A DNA stretch of 60,000 nt, from contig NC_088325.1 of NCBI RefSeq assembly GCF_910592395.1, positions 10,916,109 through 10,976,108 on the forward strand. The letters are read 5' to 3'. The notes beneath the pieces were generated by a model. It searched no databases. It was not told the origin of the DNA and was given only the letters and a program-made list of their open reading frames with translations. Both the position numbers and the translations under genes were made by a program. Shown here in pieces: positions 33,501 through 39,880 of the stretch (within the stretch, counting starts at the first letter, position 1; the number at the start of each line of letters is the position of its first letter). The stretch comes from Lineus longissimus (Eukaryota; Nemertea; Pilidiophora; Heteronemertea; Lineidae).

Positions 33501-36249
33501 TGGCAAGTATACCTTGTTTTATCATTGATGACATTCTTGCATTGCGAATCGGAATTACTAACGATGGGGCAGCTTGGACATTTAGAGGCTGAAAGTAGAA
33601 AAAAACATGTATTGTAAGTGACAACAAAGATAGATAACAGAGCGTCAAAGAAATTTATATTTTATGTTCATTTGGGAGTCTTGCACTTTTGGTGAAGGTC
33701 ACCATGGTGTTTTAGTTCAGAAGTGCTCAATTATGATAAATTATCACACTCTTAAAGGTATTTGGGTAGTATGATGTATTACGTTAAATTATGCATGAAG
33801 GATAACCGCATGGTTTAAATGATTTTATCGTTTCTAGTAAAGTAAAAGAGGCAATGTCTTATTAAACAACGATTTTTTTATTATAAATTGTGTTGGGTTA
33901 TTTGCAATATTCATGGCATAACGAAAATACAATACCAATTCTTAGGAAATTCCAGATATAGACCTTGTACAAGTTCCTAGGAACTGAATACGGCCGATCC
34001 ATAAATGATCCTAGTTATCCTAGATCAAACACATACCCATCCCACCACCTAGTGGGCCACCAGCGGGGGGAAAAGCATGTCCTCCGATAGTGTTGGAAGC
34101 AACCATGTTTTGGGTCAGTTGGTTCGACTTCTGGCTCGCCTGTTGATTGTTGGTTCCGGTATTCTTGAAGAACAAACACCAAGTTGCAGATATGAGTTAA
34201 ACATAGAGACCATTAATCAAATATTGCCCTTTGTCTAAGGCAATATTTGGCGGGCTTCCCAAATAACGACGACGAAGTGCAAATGTCCTGTGCTAATTCC
34301 TTAACGCGACTCTCGTAAATTATGTTTTATACTGATAGATATACACAAATGTAGGATCGAGGAGTTTTGGAAATATCCAAAATAAATCGTATTGTTTGTC
34401 TCAATGAACACCGCTCGGGTAGAGTTATTTCCACCTTAACCGCAACAGCCGCAGCGGTTTTAGCCTATGTTTAAGCTCCCCACCTGCGGTGTCATGTGAT
34501 ACAATTAAGGCCGGTTTACACATGCAACTTTTTAGGAGAAAGAGAAACTTGACTGACAGGCTATGTAATTTGAACCATGAAACCTAAAAGTTTCTTCATG
34601 TTGCATGTGTGAACTGGTCAAGAAACATGAAGAAACATGATGAAACCCCTTTCTTGAAACCTTGTGAAACTAGGAGAAACATGAAGTTTCTACAAGTGTC
34701 GATTACATTTCAACTCTGTGGCCAATCAGACTGTGATAAAAAGCCATGTGATTTTTACTCCATGTCCAAAATGGCTAAAAGTGACAAGTCAAATGCATAT
34801 GAGTGGACTTTTGTTTCATAGTGTTTCACTGTGTAAACGTCCAAGGTAAGGTTTCTCGATGTTTCATGTTTCTCAATGTTTCTCCATGTTTCCTTGGAAA
34901 AAGTTGCATGTGTAAAGCGGCCTTTAGTCATTGACAGAAGCAGAGAAATTGACCAAACCATTAGCAACATGCGTAGCAGCATCCAACTTTCTTTATTGTG
35001 CATTGATGTTTTCAACCGCATTCTGCTTGCATGTGATGCTCACCAAATTAGCCATCACTGGTCCTGCAGTTGTGGTGGTAGTAGTTCCCGTTGCTGTTTG
35101 TGTGGTTCCAGCACCTGGAGCGCCTGGTATGCCTCCGGGCATGCCTGGCGCTCCAGGCATGCCAGGTATGCCGCCAATGGTGTTAGCGGCATTACCTTTA
35201 ACGGCATTCGTAGCAGCAGCAGCAGGGACGGATCCACCTCCTGCAATCCCAGGCATGCCTCCAGGCAGCCCAGGCATGTTGCACCAGGCCTAAAAAAAGA
35301 AATATATGCACCGCGTCTCTTAAGTATCCGATTCGGATCTGGGGCTTTTTGTGAACATAATTATGACCGAAGTTTAGCATTAAAACCGCCATTCGGTGGG
35401 CTGAATGAAGTAAACGAAACAAATATTTTGACCGTGTATTGAATATTATACGTCTTGGCGCTGTCTTTGCAATCTAAGCAGAGCTATATGGTGCCTGAAC
35501 GTTGTCCACTGCACGCCCAGTTCTTTTCTAGATTCGAAGGGCAACAATGCTGGAAGTGGGTAGTTTTTTTCGGAGGAACGATGGAAGAAACACGAATTAC
35601 CCCCGAACCGCGTCATGCTGGGAATTTATGATTTATGATTTTGATTCCCGATCTGGGATGACAACAGATATCAAACCAAGTTTAGGACAACTTGATTCGG
35701 ACAATATTGTCCCTTATACTCTTGCCGATAAATATAGTATCGCTCTATCAACCAGAGTGTTAATAGGGACGACACACTGTTGTCCTGATGGAAATGTATC
35801 TTTCAATGCTGTCTTTATCATTACTTTGTTTTTGGTTTGTGAAAAAGCATATTCTGATATTAAAGAGACAAAAAACAACTTTTGTGTTGAGTTCACCACT
35901 ATCGCAAAACAAAGCAACATATAAAGGTCATTTCAACGGTTATGCCCCTTCTCCCGTCAAGCTGTAAAAAGTGTGATGCATTCAAGAAACCCAAGCCGAT
36001 CTACCAGCGTTTTGCGTAATCTATCCTTAAAGGAGGAGAGTTTAGGATTGATGTTCGCCGCTTGTAAGTCGGCATGAAGAAAAAACATCGCTTTTAAAGA
36101 AATGACGAAGATTCACTTCTAAGGGTAAGTGGAAGCAGAAATAAGAAATCCTGAGTAACGTCAAATATATATTTTTTTCAAATGTGTTTTAAATCGAGAC
36201 TTACCTCATGGCCTAACAAGAGGAGACACAAACAAGTTTTAAGAAACAT
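15468..36249 (-). CDS. Gene A: secreted protein with 15 CCP (sushi) domains and four PLAT-like modules (29 exons)
   Basis: Predicted coding exons, 5' to 3' on the minus strand: 36249-36205, 35289-35044, 34163-34037, fifteen CCP exons (33588-33409, 32813-32631, 31943-31764, 31163-30954, 30472-30302, 29906-29703, 29292-29113, 28738-28556, 28191-28000, 27598-27395, 26711-26520, 25871-25668, 25451-25272, 24828-24655, 23963-23787), then 23736-23592, 23501-23359, 23062-22936, 22312-22195, 21407-21272, 20449-20191, 19797-19416, 18564-18423, 16984-16822, 15767-15662, 15593-15468. All phases join and the sum (5,079 nt) divides by three, giving about 1,692 aa. Domain order: signal peptide 1-15, low-complexity Gly/Met/Pro/Ala and Thr/Gln-rich 16-139, CCPs 140-1077, PLAT/LH2-like modules about 1078-1173, 1174-1300, 1301-1561 and 1562-1692. 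No transmembrane segment is visible near the C-terminus, so the product should be extracellular. CCP domains usually mediate protein binding; PLAT domains usually bind lipid or protein. I do not recognise the protein and its function is unknown. Least certain boundaries: the end of exon 20 and the GC donor of exon 27. Confidence 0.8.
15662..15767 (-). CDS. Gene A exon 28: PLAT-like module 4, segment b
   Basis: Phase 2-0 exon, 106 nt: TQDFHITCPKKMSTPVKIEL, ending EPWGFYK at a GTAACC donor. W-G-F-Y-K is equivalent to W-R-F-Y-K of gene B exon 6 and W-K-F-R-K of gene B exon 9. Only phase 2 is open across the exon. Confidence 0.8.
16822..16984 (-). CDS. Gene A exon 27: PLAT-like module 4, segment a (GC donor)
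   Basis: Phase 1-2 exon: SIRDGKIATITTYTSSLSNK, then NIRLSFTDKSGIECKVQSF and a basic end. Joined to exon 26 it starts with Ala-Ser, the same module start as in gene B exons 5 and 11. The required phase-2 end is supplied by AAG|GCAAGT, the consensus of GC-AG introns. A GT alternative in the same phase (AT|GTGCAC, 27 bases downstream) would add nine codons. Acceptor TTCCTTCGCAG. Confidence 0.65.
17815..17834 (+). repeat. Poly-G tract (20 G)
   Basis: Uninterrupted G20 in the gene A intron between exons 26 and 27. Other G runs occur near 28486 and 40915-40930. Confidence 0.9.
18015..18134. mobile_element. MITE, 120 bp with 31-bp perfect inverted termini
   Basis: ATTGGGTGATATGAATAAAG... and its exact inverse at 18104-18134 enclose 58 bases. 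A diverged relative lies at 39190-39280 (AGTAAATGCTTTTACTTTAA...TAAAAGCATTTGCTGGTC). It sits in the gene A intron between exons 26 and 27. Confidence 0.85.
18423..18564 (-). CDS. Gene A exon 26: PLAT-like module 3, segment c
   Basis: Phase 0-1 exon, 142 nt: VTVVSIMSGYRFNFACGVDK, then HRFCALDFDRSYNF and VVMHDIPT. Joined to exon 25 it gives W-Y-F-H-G-V-T-V-V ... Y-R-F-N-F-A-C, the classic PLAT end (Trp, strand, turn, Y-x-F-x-C). Acceptor CTACAG, donor GTAAAT. Confidence 0.83.
19416..19797 (-). CDS. Gene A exon 25: PLAT-like module 3, extended segment b
   Basis: Phase 2-0 exon, 382 nt, by far the longest of the gene. It first encodes a PLAT-like start (YVVHVTNRCIVCNVSFTLRG, then LLGEINE), then a Tyr/Arg/Lys-rich loop (RREFRCGEVYKRGSYLYHK), then the b-type strands (PIQAFWFNLPDGFKIASIEI) and ends NDGWYFHG at a perfect GTAAGT donor. 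It therefore contains most of a complete PLAT domain preceded by the 'a' half in exon 24, as if two modules had been merged. The frame stays open through the donor for another 120 codons; that is intron read-through. Confidence 0.8.
19867..19992. mobile_element. MITE-like hairpin, 126 bp
   Basis: AAATATCAAAGGCCTATGTT...GGGGT and its inverse ACCCCATTCAATGTAGGCCT...ATATTT form about 29-bp arms with one mismatch. Located in the gene A intron between exons 24 and 25. Confidence 0.8.
20191..20449 (-). CDS. Gene A exon 24: PLAT-like module 3, segment a, with Tyr/Arg-rich tail
   Basis: Phase 1-2 exon, 259 nt. It starts SSLHVVYTWTSLQYGAESKG, then the strand YMIRFIDRSGNETEWY and the motif GWNCPCQNYYC. 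The last 28 residues contain 14 Tyr and 7 Arg in YRYR/YYR patterns (for example YRYRKYYRYRG). A GWxCxC motif is also present in gene B exon 8, which has a Lys-rich end instead. The Tyr/Arg segment is coded by near-repeats of a TAC/CGC pattern and looks like replication-slippage expansion inside a coding exon. Strong sites TTTCAG / GTAAGT. Confidence 0.82.
20582..20918. mobile_element. Foldback element with TTCGAGAT...AATTCAAAACT arms
   Basis: The left side TTCGAGATACGAAATTCAAA and the right side inverse TTCGAGATTCGAAATTCGAA share an extended inverted region with internal repeats of GAAATTC and GACTTCGAG. TTGACCAATG borders the inner edges. Located in the gene A intron between exons 23 and 24. 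Confidence 0.65.
21272..21407 (-). CDS. Gene A exon 23: PLAT-like module 2, segment c
   Basis: Phase 0-1 exon, 136 nt: IIVCDKGNNCYMFLCGFT, SSCVINNNNNTWGR, ending KTEW. The Y-x-F-x-C strand is the hallmark of the PLAT C-terminus. The Asn run is followed by Thr, giving a possible N-glycosylation site. Acceptor ATTTCAG; donor GTACCA, chosen for phase. Confidence 0.8.
22195..22312 (-). CDS. Gene A exon 22: PLAT-like module 2, segment b
   Basis: Phase 2-0 exon, 118 nt: TIDITNYCTKPIGKVLEV, then SGMGFRYTK at the end. The 'IGKVLEV' strand preceding an aromatic/Arg-Tyr-Lys boundary is equivalent to 'LGEVKSLKV...WRFYK' of gene B exon 6, the PLAT strand that follows the conserved LG turn. Donor GTAAGT. 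Confidence 0.82.
22936..23062 (-). CDS. Gene A exon 21: PLAT-like module 2, segment a
   Basis: Phase 1-2 exon, 127 nt: ILRAMTLHTNPWDCKN, then NSAKFVFKGEKGNCTAYL. The layout (strand with T at its end, Cys-containing loop, second strand, G-x-x-G-x-C) matches gene B exon 5 closely and fits the beginning of a PLAT/LH2 domain. Strong sites TCTACAG / GTAAGT. Confidence 0.82.
23359..23501 (-). CDS. Gene A exon 20: PLAT-like module 1, segments b and c fused
   Basis: Open frame FVEILNKSSLLSK, GGWYNFGFTWDGEVFGYPF, then QPYCFIYILK. The W-Y-F cluster followed by an F/Y-x-C strand corresponds to the b/c junction of the other modules, here without an intron, as also in gene B exon 12. The acceptor (AATATAG) has a poor pyrimidine tract and the phase-1 donor at 23358 (GTGTAA) is weak, so both ends are uncertain. 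Confidence 0.5.
23592..23736 (-). CDS. Gene A exon 19: PLAT-like module 1, segment a
   Basis: Phase 1-2 exon, 145 nt, after a TTTTTCAG acceptor; encodes NGFILKLLPESGQHMIYNV and continues to ACKMATATK. Its phase pattern equals that of other 'a' exons, but its sequence is the most divergent of the set: the expected first two strands of a PLAT fold are only loosely visible. Donor GTGAAT. Confidence 0.6.
23787..23963 (-). CDS. Gene A exon 18: CCP domain 15
   Basis: Phase 1-1 exon, 59 codons: AKPCQSPQTIPNTVST, VTFSCTADYVGSP, TTCTKGKWSPVSISC. The donor is GTTTGT, not a perfect consensus but the only phase-1 site at the domain end. This is the last CCP before the PLAT-like part. Confidence 0.87.
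24655..24828 (-). CDS. Gene A exon 17: CCP domain 14
   Basis: Phase 1-1 exon, 58 codons: SECKQPGHITNTTHNGG (contains an NTT glycosylation sequon), VTYTCIDGYTGSGSIKC, GGQWSNANVQC. The donor is the weaker GTACGG, chosen because it keeps phase 1. Confidence 0.9.
25272..25451 (-). CDS. Gene A exon 16: CCP domain 13
   Basis: Phase 1-1 exon, 60 codons: VDCGAAPQIPNGIVNTQ, ASYTCKTGFALRN, FTCSAKGNWEPQQHSMKC. Canonical CCP. Acceptor TTTGCAG, donor GTGAGG. Confidence 0.92.
25668..25871 (-). CDS. Gene A exon 15: CCP domain 12
   Basis: Phase 1-1 exon, 68 codons: ISCPNVAVTAAVATAGN, a WCGSTAKYTCKTGYTK segment with an extra Cys, ITCQKSGKWSDINFKC and one more Cys just before the donor. Donor GTAAGT. Confidence 0.88.
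25979..26140. mobile_element. MITE, 162 bp
   Basis: GGCCAAATTCATAAAGGGCG at the left and CGCCTTTATGAATTTGGCC at the right are inverse termini of about 19-24 bases. It sits in the gene A intron between exons 14 and 15. Confidence 0.8.
26520..26711 (-). CDS. Gene A exon 14: CCP domain 11
   Basis: Phase 1-1 exon, 64 codons: PKSCGAAPTVVNGTP, a TTHHHN stretch, VTYTCESCYKATS, AKCDNGNWDGPKMSC. The position normally held by Gly after the second Cys is an extra Cys (CESCY), giving an odd number of cysteines (five); that Cys could pair with another domain or chain. Donor GTAAGT. Confidence 0.9.
27395..27598 (-). CDS. Gene A exon 13: CCP domain 10
   Basis: Phase 1-1 exon, 68 codons: VTCEGVPEIQNAHADN, ILKYFCDNGKYSNGG, IECKNTAGEKHGTWSKTKFKC. 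The loop before the Trp is longer than usual. Acceptor ATTTTAG, donor GTAAGT. Confidence 0.88.
   Translation of the reverse strand: MLLVRESQRSRTPTLITQAGSLFSTLGTFSNTSVTMGSIAMAVTTRSNARTRQEKNTGRGRKRNLNA
28000..28191 (-). CDS. Gene A exon 12: CCP domain 9
   Basis: Phase 1-1 exon, 64 codons: TSCDASKIPNVNKATR, INYNCDKGHYST, IKCENAKWTKASFNC. Acceptor TTTTTCAG, donor G-GTAAGT. Confidence 0.9.
28556..28738 (-). CDS. Gene A exon 11: CCP domain 8
   Basis: Phase 1-1 exon, 61 codons: QKCGTAPTISNAKASV, VTYTCKDGHRM, INCVGKSWDKIPSFTC. All four Cys and the Trp are present. Donor GTAAGA. A poly-G run lies about 60 bases into the downstream intron. Confidence 0.9.
29113..29292 (-). CDS. Gene A exon 10: CCP domain 7
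   Basis: Phase 1-1 exon, 60 codons: KQCPATAPTVTHATAT, LTYTCDKYYDLTG, VTCKKDESWQNPNVQC. The usual Gly-Tyr after the second Cys is replaced by Tyr-Tyr. Donor GTAAGT. Confidence 0.9.
29703..29906 (-). CDS. Gene A exon 9: CCP domain 6
   Basis: Phase 1-1 exon, 68 codons: KSCGRLTIFNN, YKSTVTFNCKAGYKSN, ITCKADGKWSP, SGYKC. Similar in length and sequence to exon 7. Acceptor ATTGCAG, donor GTAGGT. Confidence 0.9.
30302..30472 (-). CDS. Gene A exon 8: CCP domain 5
   Basis: Phase 1-1 exon, 57 codons: GPGCSTPPSVPQATV, AQYTCGTGYTGSGTATC, SGSWSNPNFSC. This is a canonical short CCP with all four Cys and the Trp. Acceptor CGTTTCAG, donor GTGAGT. Confidence 0.92.
30954..31163 (-). CDS. Gene A exon 7: CCP domain 4
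   Basis: Phase 1-1 exon, 70 codons, longer than average: VECPALTKPTFPEN, then KSTVTYKCKTGFVGN, RCNAQGSWEP and YKSFKC. It resembles exon 9 (same KSTVT..C.G block and the same extended C-terminal loop ending in a Y/F-K-C), suggesting duplication of these exons with an unrelated CCP between them. Confidence 0.9.
31764..31943 (-). CDS. Gene A exon 6: CCP domain 3
   Basis: Phase 1-1 exon, 60 codons: EIDCGRQPTLHNGN, then LTYQCNTGYKI, IVCGDDGKWAPSIGAMKC. Four cysteines and the Trp are in standard CCP spacing. Acceptor ATTTCAG, donor GTAAGT. Confidence 0.9.
32631..32813 (-). CDS. Gene A exon 5: CCP domain 2
   Basis: Phase 1-1 exon, 61 codons. The first Cys is in KMCTNAPTVV, then IKYKCNVGY and VECEDQTKQFKTPNFKC. 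The conserved Trp near the C-terminus of a CCP is missing (Gln-Phe occupies the place), which is uncommon. Donor is GTAGGT. Confidence 0.85.
33409..33588 (-). CDS. Gene A exon 4: CCP domain 1
   Basis: Phase 1-1 exon encoding one sushi/CCP domain. It starts KCPSCPIV, carries the YTCQPGY motif around the second and third half-cystines and the GKWEP...FQC end with the usual Trp. It has an additional Cys pair near the start (CPSC, SQC) beyond the canonical four. Splice sites TTTCAG / A-GTAAGT are strong. Confidence 0.88.
34037..34163 (-). CDS. Gene A exon 3: Asn/Gln/Gly-rich linker
   Basis: Phase 0-1 exon, 127 nt. It begins NTGTNNQQASQKSNQ and ends GGPLGGGMGM just before a GTATGT donor. The tetrapeptide NTIGG appears here and also in exon 2, hinting that exons 2 and 3 arose from a common low-complexity repeat. 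It shifts the frame from phase 0 to the phase 1 used by all CCP exons, as expected for an exon leading into shuffled domains. Confidence 0.65.
34508..34923. mobile_element. PIF/Harbinger-like MITE, 416 bp, TTA target duplication
   Basis: Termini AGGCCGGTTTACACATGCAA and inverse AGGCCGCTTTACACATGCAA (26 bp, one mismatch), flanked by TTA on both sides (34505-34507 and 34924-34926). The interior repeats GAAACATGAAG / ATGTTTC motifs. The TTA duplication and MITE structure fit the PIF/Harbinger superfamily. It lies in the gene A intron between exons 2 and 3. Confidence 0.75.
35044..35289 (-). CDS. Gene A exon 2: Gly/Met/Pro/Ala-rich low-complexity segment
   Basis: Phase 0-0 exon of 82 codons after a strong acceptor (poly-T then TAG). 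It encodes AWCNMPGLPGG, an Ala/Val/Asn part, then a run of PGMPGAP-type triplets (irregular collagen-like Gly spacing, with Met unusually frequent) and a Thr-rich stretch. The chosen donor is TTG|GTGAGC at 35043. If it were not used, the frame would run 16 codons further to a TAA at 34995-34993, giving a short secreted protein (about 113 residues with the signal peptide), so an intron-retained isoform is conceivable. Low-complexity Gly/Pro segments like this are seen in extracellular-matrix, biomineral and adhesive proteins; that link is inference only. Confidence 0.75.
36205..36249 (-). CDS. Gene A exon 1: start codon and signal peptide
   Basis: The ATG opens a 15-codon exon, MFLKTCLCLLLLGHE, with a basic residue and a Leu/Cys-rich hydrophobic core typical of a secretion signal. 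It ends in phase 0 at a GTAAG donor. A TATAAATT box lies about 45-50 bases upstream, so this is probably the true first exon with a very short 5' UTR. Joining to exon 2 in phase 0 gives ...GHE-AWCNMPG..., with likely signal cleavage at or near the junction. Confidence 0.8.
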
Positions 36250-36292
36250 CTTGTGTCGCTGGAATGTCTGGGGTTCCGACTGAGCGAGGGAC

Positions 36293-36300
36293 AATTTATA
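36293..36300 (-). promoter_or_regulatory. TATA box of gene A
   Basis: TATAAATT on the minus strand, about 45-50 bases upstream of the gene A ATG. Transcription would then start about 20 bases before the ATG. The position fits a core promoter with a minimal leader. Confidence 0.55.
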
Positions 36301-38966
36301 CCCTAGTGCGAGGCATGCGCAGATAAGCTTAGGTTGGATGCAGTTTGTCAAGTGGCTACTTAAGAGATTATCTCGCTTTCCGTAAAAATGAAGATGGATT
36401 ATGAAGTATTATCACCTTATCGGATGGGGATTATATCAGTTATATCAGTATTATCAGTAATCCCTAATGACACTATTTTTGCCAAGGGTCGTTTCTTTTA
36501 TGAAATAATGCGGCTTTGGATTTAGATTTTTTAATTCTTGGAGTGGTATCCAAATGTGTGTCAGTGTCTTGGTTGATATATTCAAACTCGAAAATAAAAT
36601 GCGATTAGTACTTGATCAGTCCGAGTGATATCTAACAAAATGACTATTCTTTTAGTTCAACTGAAAATACAGAGCAAAGCCTCACGCAGAAATCTTCCTA
36701 AATAGCTTTATATTCTCAAATTACTCCGAACCTATGTATCATTTCAGTTTAAGCTGATCTATTTAGGTTTTTGCTGATGAAAATATACTGAAACAAGGAA
36801 CATTAATACCTTCGTGCACTTGTTATAGCTGCATGCTGGTTTATCTGTCTTCGAAAAATAGGCCGTAGGCTATCACCCACTTTTCTCTTTCTTATGGGAT
36901 TTGATGAGTTTCCAATTTCAAATAAGAACGGTTTATGCCATCTAAATCCTTGATATTAAAAGCTTTTGTAGGCCCTTGTAAGTGATGGTTACGCCCTAGA
37001 GCTAGGTTTTGGCAGTGGTTGTTGACCTCAGTTAGGCTTTTCGGTGGATCAATCCATTTGAAAATACTGATTAGTTTGAATCTAGAAGTTCCGAATACGG
37101 ATACCTAAGAGTAGGAAAGTTTGCTAATACCGAGATGAAATTGACGCGCTGGTGATGTGAAATGAGACAGAAGACTAGAATGAACATACAAAATGACTAC
37201 ACATATTTCATTACACAATATCATAGTTAGGGCCAGTAATCACTTTAAACATTCACTCAGGTCGAAAAATCCCGAAAGTTTCTATGAGATTCCTAGCTAT
37301 TTCTAAGCCATTCTTACAAGAATCTTCTTCTTATTTATTCATTTTTCTGAATATGCCCATTTAACATCATTGACTATTCCCGTAAGGTTACTTGCAGACC
37401 ATTCCCGTAAGGTTACTTGCAGATCCGAACTACTATAGGTATCCTATAGATGAGAATTTTGTAAATATAGTGCATGTATACGTGTACGAAACTAGGAGGC
37501 AATAGCGAGTTTCAGTAAAAGAAAAAATATCTCCCGTATGACTTATCCGTATCGATTTTACGTGTGATGTAACGTAATTTGTGTAGCGGTCATACGTAAA
37601 ACCGATACCGATACGTCATACGAGCGTGAAATTCATCCCTGCTGAAACTCCCTAATGACGTTATTGACTCTTGACGAGACAGAATAAGATCTCATCGAAG
37701 TATGAAATCAGATAGTTTCGGAATATACTTTTATTATATTTCATTTTTGGATGTACCTTTAAATGGGAACGCTGTTCGTATTTACTGATGGATCAGGAAA
37801 ACAGAAATGGACTATGATACGCAATGCCAGGCCATAGTGAAGTTATCATTCATGTTACTTTGTAGAAACTTGGCATTATACAGTGTTTGTATATCCGCCC
37901 CCACAACGGCGATTCGAAATATATATTCAGTGAACGCATTTACGCAACATATTGGAAATTTTCCAATTCGAATACAATTTTCTAATTTTCAGCGATCGAC
38001 GAAGCCTTTAACAGAGATGTTAAATGCCTTGGGGAAGGAAGTGTATTGACGCAGTTCCACTTCTACTGAATAGAAATGGGTCTAAATCTAATGATGTGAC
38101 GTCCTTTATCTAAGAGGATTTCAACCTTGCCTTTGGACATTAGGACACGTATGAATATATTGCAAATATCATCTATTATCATCATTGTCCTAGTTGTTAC
38201 TTGTAGATAAGAAATGGCACTTTTCAAACGATGCAAATTTGTAGTTAAAGAAGGGAATTGGTATTTTTTTTGCAAACTGCGTCATAGTTATTTGTTCTCT
38301 TCAAACAGACAATGCGGGTTGATGGGTAAAGAGTACTGTTAAGGTCTTTTGACATAATGACTGTAGACCTGCGACTCTTATACGTAATACATGAACAAGT
38401 ACCTACTTATGCATCTTTCTCGATGGTGAGCATGGATCCCTGGCAGGGATTAGGGTTGGGGGCCTGTCTTCACTATTGTATGTGTCCTGTTAAAAGTATA
38501 TTCTATTCCTCGGACGTGCCTGTATAGGGAGGGGGGGGGGGGGTATACTTAGTTTGTCGAAGTGAAAGCGGGTTGAGAGTGATATTCTGCGTTATTAAGT
38601 GATGAACGTTTATACCAGGACAACATGTTTAAAATAAACATGACAGTAGTATCATTTGGCCAAGGTTTAAGGAAATTGTAATTTCTGTACCTGTCTTATC
38701 AAAAAAACTCTGATCTCAAAAAGGGGTTTTGAGGGATATATGAGACTCTTCTTGATTGGAATCGTCCTGCGAGCTGATGTAAAGCAAATAAATTCACCGC
38801 TAAAGGCAAATATTTATAATGGCCCTAAATTGGTATGAAGCAGAATAATTCAACCTGCAAATGGTTAGCTTTTTGGCAAATATTGCATTATCTACGAATG
38901 CCCTTGAAAATGGTCAGAAGTGGCCATAGGTGGCCAGGCCTTTTTGTTTTATCAGCAAAGCACAGC
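36301..38966. other. Shared intergenic region between the two divergent genes
   Basis: About 2.7 kb separates the two start codons. It contains no open frame that I recognise. It includes short palindromic stretches (for example around 37540-37620, where CGTATGACTTATCCGTATCG is echoed in inverse as CGATACCGATACGTCATACG) and a poly-G tract near 38529. It must hold the promoters of both genes, so co-regulation is possible. Confidence 0.5.
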
Positions 38967-39026
38967 ATGTCTAGTTGTGGAATACACGCTTCGCTTTTAT
39001 GCGTCCTTTTCATATGTTACTTCGGG
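38967..39026 (+). CDS. Gene B exon 1: start codon and signal peptide
   Basis: Encodes MSSCGIHASLLCVLFICYFG, a typical hydrophobic signal peptide, ending in phase 0 at GGG|GTGAGT. The bases before it (TTTTTGTTTTATCAG at 38942-38955) look like a splice acceptor, so a non-coding 5' exon may lie upstream. The frame is also open upstream from an earlier ATG at 38835. The choice of ATG rests on the signal peptide and on the phase-0 fit with exon 2, 7.6 kb away. Confidence 0.6.
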
Positions 39027-39801
39027 GTGAGTTTCCAAAACAAAGAATTCACGTTATCATCAATTAGTCAATCAATCCAGTAATGTCACGCATTTCATGA
39101 CGATGTCGTTTTTACATCTATATCTAAATAGTTCAGAACATAGCATTAGTGATGACTATACTTTAGTATGTTCAGCTGATATCGAATAATTAGTAAATGC
39201 TTTTACTTTAAACTGGATGTACATTTACACTAGCCATCTCTGTAGAAAACTGAAATAAAAGCATTTGCTGGTCTTTATAAATATTAGCCATTGTCCCAAC
39301 GCTCGTCTTTCGAAACAGGTGGTTGCTTGGGCGTTGAAACCATACGTTCCTTTGGGACCGGTCTGTGTTCATTCAACAGTTTGTGGTATCATGTTCCCAT
39401 TTGAGATGTTGTCGGAGATTAGTGAGTTTACTTTATTAAAGTTGCAACGGTTACTGTATCTCCCGACAAGGTAAAAAATCATGATGCGATTCTCAGTAAG
39501 GAATCCTTTACAGATTGTGCTTGTTCACTCACTGCTCCAGGAAACCTGATACCATGTTCCAGGCAGAACTGATAGCGATAGTTAGCATTTTATAGTTATA
39601 CACCTTACAATGTAACGGTGGGTGGGGTGACTTACTAAAGACGGATTCGCTCCTTCGTACATTACACAATGCACTGAAGTACTAGTAACCTATCTGCATG
39701 TACGTCAAGTTTATACCAAGAAGCACTGTCGATTGATGTCATTTTTTAGCTCAGCTGAAAAGCTGAGCTATTCATATGAGTAAATGGTAGAATGAGTGTC
39801 C

Positions 39802-39880
<79 letters not shown>

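Noticed and set aside
34876-35442. 188-codon plus-strand frame opposite gene A exon 2
   Set aside because: Shadow of the Gly/Pro-rich exon on the other strand; Ser/Cys-rich composition arises from the complement of GC-rich codons.
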